A stretch of 12,853 nt of DNA from an uncultured Bacteroidota bacterium (GTDB lineage: Bacteria > Bacteroidota > Bacteroidia > Flavobacteriales > BACL11), in NCBI GenBank assembly GCA_902514225.1, contig CABXPN010000028.1, positions 1 to 12,853 of the forward strand, written 5' to 3'. A model generated the notes under the pieces. That model did not search any database. It worked only from the letters and a program-made list of their open reading frames with translations, and was not told the origin of the DNA. Of this stretch, positions 7,316 to 12,853 are shown one piece after another (positions within the stretch are counted from its first letter, which is position 1; each line of letters opens with the position of its first letter). Both the position numbers and the translations under genes were made by a program.

Positions 7316-7908
7316 TGATTTACGAATTTAACGGATATAAACCTGTAATACATCCCTCTTCCTTTGTGCATAAGGAAGCTACTATTATTGGTAATGTAAT
7401 TATCGGAAAAGATGTATATATAGGTCCTGGAGCTAGCTTAAGGGGTGATTGGGGACAAATTACGATTGAGGATGGTTGTAATGTACAGGACAACTGTATC
7501 ATTCATATTTTTCCTGGGAAAGATGTTGTTTTACAAGAGAATTCACACATTGGTCATGGTGCAATAATTCATGGAGCAAATATTGGTAAAAATTCTATGA
7601 TTGGAATGAATGCAGTGATTATGGATGATGCAAATGTAGGAGATGAATGTATTGTTGGAGCTCTTTGTTTTATAAAAGGAGAAATGGAAATTCCAAACCG
7701 GAAAGTTGTGGTTGGTAATCCTGCACAAATTAAAGGAGATGTTTCGGATGATATGATAAATTGGAAAACTAAAGGAACAGAACTATACCAAGAATTACCA
7801 GAAGAATGCAAAAATCTAATGAAGGAATGCTCTCCACTTTCTGAAAGGGAAGAAAACAGAAAAGAGAAACAAAAAATAACTTTTGATACTTGGAAAAAAA
7901 CTAAATAA
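7315..7908 (+). CDS. paaY: PaaY, left-handed beta-helix (gamma-carbonic anhydrase-like) thioesterase
   Basis: A 197-residue protein made of hexapeptide repeats ([IV]-G-x4 pattern, about 18-140, e.g. ATIIGNVIIGKDVYIGPGA), a left-handed beta-helix fold. Candidate zinc ligands are H64 (NCIIHIF), H81 and H86 (HIGHGAIIHGA), matching the gamma-carbonic anhydrase layout. In characterised paa systems PaaY acts as a thioesterase on 2-hydroxycyclohepta-1,4,6-triene-1-formyl-CoA, a dead-end product. Here it would complement PaaI in protecting the CoA pool. Length agrees with E. coli PaaY (about 196), including the charged C-terminal tail. Its start is fused to the paaJ stop (TAATG). Only 29 bases separate it from the following exported-protein gene. 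Confidence 0.9.
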   Translation: MIYEFNGYKPVIHPSSFVHKEATIIGNVIIGKDVYIGPGASLRGDWGQITIEDGCNVQDNCIIHIFPGKDVVLQENSHIGHGAIIHGANIGKNSMIGMNAVIMDDANVGDECIVGALCFIKGEMEIPNRKVVVGNPAQIKGDVSDDMINWKTKGTELYQELPEECKNLMKECSPLSEREENRKEKQKITFDTWKKTK

Positions 7909-7937
7909 AAAACTAATATTAACTTTACATTACTACT

Positions 7938-9344
7938 ATGAAAAAACTAATCTATTTATTTTTACTATTACCATTTTTATCTTATTCTCAAATAACAGTA
8001 ATGAGTAATAATCTTCCAAACATTGGGGATACTGTAATAACTGCGTACGATTACGGAACCTATTTACCAGGTTCTTCTGGATCAAATCAGAATTGGAATT
8101 TCTCTAATGCAGCAGGAACACCAGAAATGCTTCTAGGGTTTATTGATCCATCATCAACTCCTTATCAATCAAACTTTCCTTCAAGTAATTTATGTGTACA
8201 GATTGACTCTGGAGTATATTATTATTTAAATAGATCAGTAAATGGGCTCGCTGCTGTTGGTTATGTTGATTCAGGAATGGTTTATCCTTTTAATAGGACG
8301 TTATTGCCCACACCTTTAAATTATTTAGATACAATTACTAATACCCACATTCTATTTCAGTGGGACACTTTACTATCTCCTCCAATGCCTTCTTTTTTGG
8401 TAGGTATACCTGGGCCTTATACTATGGATTCTGTTAAAGTAATCTTTGGAAATACGCATAAATATATTGCTGATGCGTGGGGTCAAGTTCAGCTTCCAAC
8501 TGGGACTTTTGATGCATTGAGAGTATTCGAAACAAGTTTTGAATTTGAGAATACTTTCTTCAAGATAACAGACACATTAACAGGTTCATCTCAATGGGTG
8601 CAAGATACAAGCTCTTCTGAATATTATTGGCAAGAAAGTAGGTATTCATGGAGAACTAATGACTCTACGGTAAACTGGAGTTTAGCAGAAATTGAAACAG
8701 ATTCTTTAGGAAATCCTTATGGAGATATAGTTTACTATCTAGGAAATTCAATTAACAGTATTGTAATTTCTCCACCAATGGTTGACTTAGATAAATTAGT
8801 AAATGTAAGTTGTAATGGAGGTTTAGATGGATTGATTATGTTAGATGTTTTTGGAACAGCTTATCCATTTACTTTTTTATGGTCTAATGGATCTACTGAT
8901 CAAAATATATTTAATATTTCTGCTGGAACTTATACTGTAACTGTTACTGATGCAAATGGTAATAGTACATTAGAAACGTATGTTGTAAATGAACCTCCTT
9001 TGCTCACTGCCATGATAAATCAATCTATGCTTGATTTAATAGTGAATGTAAATGGAGGAACACCACCATACAGTTATACATGGAGTACAGGTGATACATT
9101 ATCAACTATTACTCCATTAATTAATGGTAATTATACCTGTGTGGTTACAGATAAACAAGGATGTATTGCCACTCTATTCTTTACAGTATCTAATGTTCCT
9201 ACAAGTATTTTAGATATAAATTCAGATAAGAGATTAATTAAGATTGTGGACGTTTTAGGAAGAGAAAGTAAAATAATTAAGAAGATACCATTATTCTACA
9301 TCTACAATGACGGAACAGTAGAAAAGAGAATAATAATTGAATAA
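7938..9344 (+). CDS. Exported SprB-repeat protein with type IX secretion C-terminal tail
   Basis: A 468-residue protein of unknown function. Residues 1-18 form a signal peptide (lysines, leucine-rich core, SYSQ). Residues about 20-280 form an N-terminal domain with Asn/Ser/Thr-rich, beta-type sequence that I do not recognise as an enzyme. Residues about 288-350 are a SprB-like repeat (VNVSCNGGLDG ... SAGTYTVTVTDANGNS). Residues about 355-418 are a second, degenerate copy (VNGGTPPYSYTWSTGD ... GNYTCVVTDKQGC). The last 40 residues (KIVDVLGRE, then YIYNDGTVEKRIIIE) look like the short C-terminal sorting tail used by the Bacteroidota type IX system, so the protein is probably released or attached at the cell surface. 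The gene sits between paaY (29 bases away) and paaZ (one base away), in the same direction. It is probably co-transcribed with cytoplasmic enzymes, which is unusual. Confidence 0.85.
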   Translation: MKKLIYLFLLLPFLSYSQITVMSNNLPNIGDTVITAYDYGTYLPGSSGSNQNWNFSNAAGTPEMLLGFIDPSSTPYQSNFPSSNLCVQIDSGVYYYLNRSVNGLAAVGYVDSGMVYPFNRTLLPTPLNYLDTITNTHILFQWDTLLSPPMPSFLVGIPGPYTMDSVKVIFGNTHKYIADAWGQVQLPTGTFDALRVFETSFEFENTFFKITDTLTGSSQWVQDTSSSEYYWQESRYSWRTNDSTVNWSLAEIETDSLGNPYGDIVYYLGNSINSIVISPPMVDLDKLVNVSCNGGLDGLIMLDVFGTAYPFTFLWSNGSTDQNIFNISAGTYTVTVTDANGNSTLETYVVNEPPLLTAMINQSMLDLIVNVNGGTPPYSYTWSTGDTLSTITPLINGNYTCVVTDKQGCIATLFFTVSNVPTSILDINSDKRLIKIVDVLGRESKIIKKIPLFYIYNDGTVEKRIIIE

Positions 9345-9345
9345 A

Positions 9346-11394
9346 ATGAGAAATTACGATAATTACGCTTTAGGGAAATGGACTAAAGGAGATGGTAAAG
9401 GAGCTCCACTTTTTAATGCAATTACGGGAGAGCAACTCGGAACAGCTTCATCAAAAGGATTGGACTTTGCTGAAATGATGGACTATGCCCGAGAAGTTGG
9501 AGGTCCTAAATTAAGAAAAATGACTTTCCAAGAAAGAGGATTAATGTTAAAAGCATTAGCACTTCACTTGCATTCCATTAAAAATAAGTTTTATGCTCTT
9601 AGTGCAGAAACAGGCGCAACTAAAGTAGATTCTTGGATTGATATTGAAGGAGGAATAGGTAATGTTTTCGCAAATGCCTCTCTTAGAAAAAACTTTCCCG
9701 ACTTACCTTATCATATTGATGGTGATATGGCTCCCTTATCAAAAAATGGAACTTTTATTGGTCATCATATTATGACACCAAGAGAAGGTGTTGTAATACA
9801 CATTAACGCCTTTAATTTCCCAATTTGGGGAATGCTAGAGAAAATTGCAGTGAATTTGATGGCAGGAGTGCCTGCCATTGTAAAACCTGCAACTCTTACT
9901 TGTTTCCTTACCGAAATGATGGTGCGTGAAATTGTAGAGTCAGGGATTTTACCTGAAGGAAGTTTACAGTTAATTTGTGGTAGTGCCAGAGGGATTATTG
10001 ATAAAGTAGAAACAGGGGATATTGTAACCTTTACAGGAAGTGCATCAACAGGAATGATGTTAAAAGCTAATCCAAGACTTATAGAAAAAGCTGTTTCTTT
10101 CAACATGGAAGCGGACTCATTAAATTGTTCTGTACTTGGAGAAGATGCAATTCCTGGCACTGCAGAATTTGATATTTTTATTAAAGAAGTTCAAAAAGAA
10201 ATGACTGTAAAATCAGGACAAAAATGTACTGCAGTTCGTAGGATTATTGTTCCTGAAAAATTAGTGGAAGACGTTCAAATTGCACTAGGAAAAAGACTCT
10301 CAAAAATTACTATTGGAGATCCTTCATTTGATGGAGTAAGAATGGGAAGTTTGGCAGGAAACGAACAAAAAATTGAAGTAACGGAAAAAGTAAAACAACT
10401 TGCGCAAACCCAAGAGATTATTTACGGAAGTTTAGAAGAATTTGAAGTAACAGGAGCCGATAAAAACAAAGGAGCATTTATCTCCCCTATCCTATTTTTA
10501 AATGATGATCCGTTTAACAAAACGGACTGTCATAATGTTGAGGCATTCGGACCTGTATCGACTATTTTACCTTACAAAACGATTGAGGAAGCAATTGAAC
10601 TTGCCAGAATGGGTAAAGGTTCTTTAGTTTGCTCTATCATTACTAATGATATGAAAATTGCAGAACAATTTGTATTAGGTGCAGCAAGTATGCACGGTAG
10701 AATTCTGGTGTTAAATGAAGCCTGTAGCAAGGAAAGTACTGGGCATGGTTCTCCTATGCCACTACTTACACATGGTGGACCTGGTAGAGCTGGTGGTGGT
10801 GAAGAAATGGGTGGAGTTAGAGGTATAAAACATTATTTACAGAGAACTGCAATACAAGGACACCCTACTACAATTACAGCACTTACTAAGGAATATCAAG
10901 TGGGTGGAGCACAAAATACGGATGGACCTCATGTTTTCCGTAAGCACTTTGAAGAAATTGAAATTGGAGATACCGTAATTACAGACACCCATTTGGTTAC
11001 ACTAGATAACATTAATGAGTTTGCAGAACTTTCAGGAGATAAATTCTATGCCCATATGGATGAAAATTCTTTGGAGGGAACCATATTTACTGAGCGTGTT
11101 GCACATGGATATTTCATTATGAGTAAGGCAGCAGGATTATTTGTTGACCCTGCAAAAGGACCTGTACTCTTAAACTATGGAATTGATGAATGTAGATTCA
11201 CCAAACCCGTTTATCCTGGAATGACTGTTGGAGTACGATTTACTGCAAAAGAAAAAATAAGCCAAGAAAAAAGAGAAGATGGCGATATTGCAAAAGGAAT
11301 TGTGAAATTCTTGGTGGATGTATATGATGAAGAAGGAGAAACAGTAATGTTAGCCACCATCTTAACTATGGTGCGTAAATTAGATCAACAATAA
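9346..11394 (+). CDS. paaZ: Bifunctional oxepin-CoA hydrolase / 3-oxo-5,6-dehydrosuberyl-CoA semialdehyde dehydrogenase PaaZ
   Basis: Encodes 682 residues, essentially the E. coli length (681). The N-terminal aldehyde dehydrogenase domain (about 1-515) carries FNFPIWG, TFTGSASTG, the general base E255 (NMEADS) and nucleophile C294 (SGQKCTAVRR). The C-terminal MaoC-like hydratase domain (about 530-682) carries D565 and H570 in SGDKFYAHMD, then VAHGYFIMS. The hydratase domain opens the oxepin-CoA ring hydrolytically. The dehydrogenase domain oxidises the resulting semialdehyde with NADP, which prevents spontaneous cyclisation to a dead-end product. All four key residues are intact, so both activities are expected. 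I start at the ATG at 9346, one base after the upstream stop. An in-frame TTG at 9337 would overlap that gene and adds only three residues. Confidence 0.95.
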   Translation: MRNYDNYALGKWTKGDGKGAPLFNAITGEQLGTASSKGLDFAEMMDYAREVGGPKLRKMTFQERGLMLKALALHLHSIKNKFYALSAETGATKVDSWIDIEGGIGNVFANASLRKNFPDLPYHIDGDMAPLSKNGTFIGHHIMTPREGVVIHINAFNFPIWGMLEKIAVNLMAGVPAIVKPATLTCFLTEMMVREIVESGILPEGSLQLICGSARGIIDKVETGDIVTFTGSASTGMMLKANPRLIEKAVSFNMEADSLNCSVLGEDAIPGTAEFDIFIKEVQKEMTVKSGQKCTAVRRIIVPEKLVEDVQIALGKRLSKITIGDPSFDGVRMGSLAGNEQKIEVTEKVKQLAQTQEIIYGSLEEFEVTGADKNKGAFISPILFLNDDPFNKTDCHNVEAFGPVSTILPYKTIEEAIELARMGKGSLVCSIITNDMKIAEQFVLGAASMHGRILVLNEACSKESTGHGSPMPLLTHGGPGRAGGGEEMGGVRGIKHYLQRTAIQGHPTTITALTKEYQVGGAQNTDGPHVFRKHFEEIEIGDTVITDTHLVTLDNINEFAELSGDKFYAHMDENSLEGTIFTERVAHGYFIMSKAAGLFVDPAKGPVLLNYGIDECRFTKPVYPGMTVGVRFTAKEKISQEKREDGDIAKGIVKFLVDVYDEEGETVMLATILTMVRKLDQQ

Positions 11395-11403
11395 ATTTAT
11401 ATA

Positions 11404-12159
11404 ATGAAAGAATACGTAAAAATAAATATAGAAAATGGAATAGGAACAATTGAGTTCTTTCATCCACAATCCAATTCCTTACCAGGGCATATATTGGCAG
11501 AATTAGCTACTACTATAACCAAAGCAGGAGAAGATGATAACATAAAAGTAATCATCCTTAAAAGTGCAGGAGAAAGAGCTTTTTGTGCAGGAGCATCCTT
11601 TGATGAACTAGTAGCAATTGATACTCCAGAAAATGGAAAGAAATTCTTTTCAGGATTTGCCAATGTGATAAATGCAGCCCGTAAATGTCCTAAATTTATT
11701 ATTGGGCGTTTACAAGGTAAAGCAGTTGGTGGTGGTATCGGTATGGCATCCGCAACTGATTATTGTTTTGCAACCAAATTTGCATCTGCAAAATTATCGG
11801 AACTTGCTATTGGTATTGGTCCTTTTGTGGTGGGTCCTGCAGTTGAGCGTAAAATAGGAAGATCAGCATTTTCAGCAATGACAATAAATGCAACTAAATG
11901 GTTTGATGCCAATTGGGCTCGTGAAAAAGGATTGTACACAGAAATATATGATTCAGCAGAAGAAATGGACATAGAAGTAGAAAAACTAGCCACTACCCTT
12001 TCTAAATCTAACCCTGAAGCAATGGAAGGGTTGAAAAAAGTAATGTGGCAAGGAACTGAGCATTGGGATACACTTTTAATGGAAAGAGCGGTAAATAGTG
12101 GTACTTTGGTTTTATCTGATTTTACTAGGAATGCAATAGCGAAATTTAAAAATAAATAA
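11404..12159 (+). CDS. Enoyl-CoA hydratase/isomerase family (crotonase) protein, PaaF/PaaG-like by position
   Basis: A 251-residue crotonase-fold protein. The oxyanion-hole segments are present: RAFCAGASFDEL (58-69) and GKAVGGGIGMA (105-115). Of the two glutamates that define classical enoyl-CoA hydratases, the second is present (E133, KLSELAIGIGP). The first, in the GGGxE motif, is replaced by glycine (G113). One catalytic acid only is compatible with isomerase-type or modified hydratase activity. In the paa pathway the missing functions are the ring-1,2-epoxyphenylacetyl-CoA isomerase (PaaG) and the 2,3-dehydroadipyl-CoA hydratase (PaaF). Position just after paaZ favours one of these, but the sequence does not say which. 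A role in branched-chain amino-acid breakdown (methylglutaconyl-CoA hydratase type) is an alternative, given the 2-oxoacid dehydrogenase that follows through a TAATG overlap. Fold is certain; substrate is open. Confidence 0.85.
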   Translation: MKEYVKINIENGIGTIEFFHPQSNSLPGHILAELATTITKAGEDDNIKVIILKSAGERAFCAGASFDELVAIDTPENGKKFFSGFANVINAARKCPKFIIGRLQGKAVGGGIGMASATDYCFATKFASAKLSELAIGIGPFVVGPAVERKIGRSAFSAMTINATKWFDANWAREKGLYTEIYDSAEEMDIEVEKLATTLSKSNPEAMEGLKKVMWQGTEHWDTLLMERAVNSGTLVLSDFTRNAIAKFKNK

Positions 12160-12853
12160 TGAGTAAAAAACTCTCCAAAGATATTTACAAAAAAGCATAT
12201 TCCTTAATGTGCACTGCTCGTGCAATGAGCGATATTTATGAGGAAAATAAAGAGGTTACTTCAAAATATGTACATGCTACATCCAAAGGACATGAAGCCA
12301 TTCAATTAGCAGTTGGTTTACAATTAACTCAAAATGATTGGGTAGCACCTTACTACCGTGATGATTCCATGTTACTAGGAATTGGGATGCGACCATATGA
12401 ACTCATGTTGCAATTATTATGTAAAAAAGATGATCCGTTTTCTGGAGGGAGAACTTATTATTCCCATCCTTCTTTAAATAGAAAAGGATTTCCAAAAATT
12501 CCACATCAATCTTCTGCAACTGGAATGCAAGGAATCCCTACAACAGGAGTTGCAATGGGAATTCAGTACCAAGAAAAAGAAGGATTAACAAAACCTAAAA
12601 AAGGAGAAGAACCAGTGACAGTATGTTCGTTTGGAGATGCATCTATTACTGAAGGAGAAGTTGCAGAAGCCTTTCAGATGGCAGTACTTAAAAAATTACC
12701 AATCTTGTATTTAGTACAAGATAACGAATGGGATATTTCAGCACATGCATCAGAAATGAGAGCAGTAGATGCAACCCATTACGCAAAGGGTTTCGGATTA
12801 AAAACTTACACCATTGACGGAACAGATTTTACAGAATCTTATGAGATAATTCA
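12159..12853 (+). CDS. Thiamine-diphosphate-dependent 2-oxoacid dehydrogenase E1, N-terminal (alpha-type) part, cut by window end
   Basis: An open frame of 231 codons runs to the window edge from the ATG at 12159, which overlaps the crotonase stop (TAATG). The sequence is typical of E1-alpha: SKGHEAIQLAVGLQL (42-56), DWVAPYYRDDSMLLGIGM (60-77), KIPHQSSATGMQGIPTTGVAMG (113-134), and the thiamine-diphosphate/Mg motif GDASITEGEVAEAF ... DN (G159, D160 to N189). Such enzymes decarboxylate a 2-oxoacid and pass the acyl group to the lipoyl group of an E2 partner. Many Bacteroidota homologues fuse alpha and beta parts in one chain of roughly 650-700 residues; whether this one does lies beyond the window. 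Substrate is unknown. Candidates are branched-chain 2-oxoacids or, given the operon, phenylpyruvate giving phenylacetyl-CoA. The second idea is inference only. Confidence 0.85.
   Translation, partial: MSKKLSKDIYKKAYSLMCTARAMSDIYEENKEVTSKYVHATSKGHEAIQLAVGLQLTQNDWVAPYYRDDSMLLGIGMRPYELMLQLLCKKDDPFSGGRTYYSHPSLNRKGFPKIPHQSSATGMQGIPTTGVAMGIQYQEKEGLTKPKKGEEPVTVCSFGDASITEGEVAEAFQMAVLKKLPILYLVQDNEWDISAHASEMRAVDATHYAKGFGLKTYTIDGTDFTESYEII

Noticed and set aside
5693..7908. Minus-strand open frames of 60-90 codons opposite paaJ and paaY.
   Set aside because: They lie wholly inside well-supported genes, show no family motifs, and have no independent start signals.
9337..11394. A TTG start for paaZ at 9337.
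   Set aside because: It overlaps the upstream stop codon and adds only three residues. The ATG at 9346 gives a 682-residue protein, matching known PaaZ length and active-site numbering (E255/C294 versus E256/C295).

Overview
The window is AT-rich, with dense gene packing, weak or absent Shine-Dalgarno sequences, candidate promoter boxes of the Bacteroidota type (TAnnTTTG), signal peptides ending in ...SQ, and one protein with SprB-type repeats and a short type IX secretion (T9SS) tail. Together these point to a member of the Bacteroidota, most likely the order Flavobacteriales. No genus can be assigned from the sequence alone. There are no RNA genes, CRISPR arrays, insertion sequences or gene-free stretches longer than about 120 bases.

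Bases 1-967 hold two genes that look unrelated to the rest: the C-terminal end of a DNA/RNA non-specific endonuclease (its start is outside the window) and, overlapping it by 8 bases, a secreted DUF4159 protein. The remainder is an aerobic phenylacetate (paa) catabolic locus. paaE, the reductase of the phenylacetyl-CoA epoxidase, is on the minus strand and ends exactly where the DUF4159 gene ends. It diverges from a plus-strand run beginning with paaA across a 116-base intergenic region with a TAnnTTTG box facing each way.

The plus-strand run is paaA-paaB-paaC-paaD (epoxidase subunits and Fe-S maturation factor), paaH (3-hydroxyadipyl-CoA dehydrogenase), paaI (hot-dog thioesterase), paaJ (thiolase), paaY (hexapeptide-repeat thioesterase or carbonic anhydrase-like protein), a T9SS-exported SprB-repeat protein, paaZ (oxepin-CoA hydrolase/semialdehyde dehydrogenase), a crotonase-fold protein, and the 5' part of a thiamine-diphosphate-dependent 2-oxoacid dehydrogenase E1. 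Most junctions are TAATG overlaps or gaps under 30 bases; the widest is 49 bases before paaH. The run is therefore probably one transcription unit.

The enzymes cover phenylacetyl-CoA to its 1,2-epoxide (PaaABC(D)E), ring opening and oxidation (PaaZ), and beta-oxidation to acetyl-CoA and succinyl-CoA (the crotonase, PaaH, PaaJ). PaaI and PaaY probably clear dead-end CoA esters. No phenylacetate-CoA ligase (paaK), no unmistakable second crotonase (paaG/paaF pair) and no regulator is visible. The two most unusual points are the secreted SprB-repeat gene inside a cytoplasmic catabolic operon and the 2-oxoacid dehydrogenase E1 coupled to the end of the run. The E1 could supply phenylacetyl-CoA directly from phenylpyruvate, but that is only a hypothesis.
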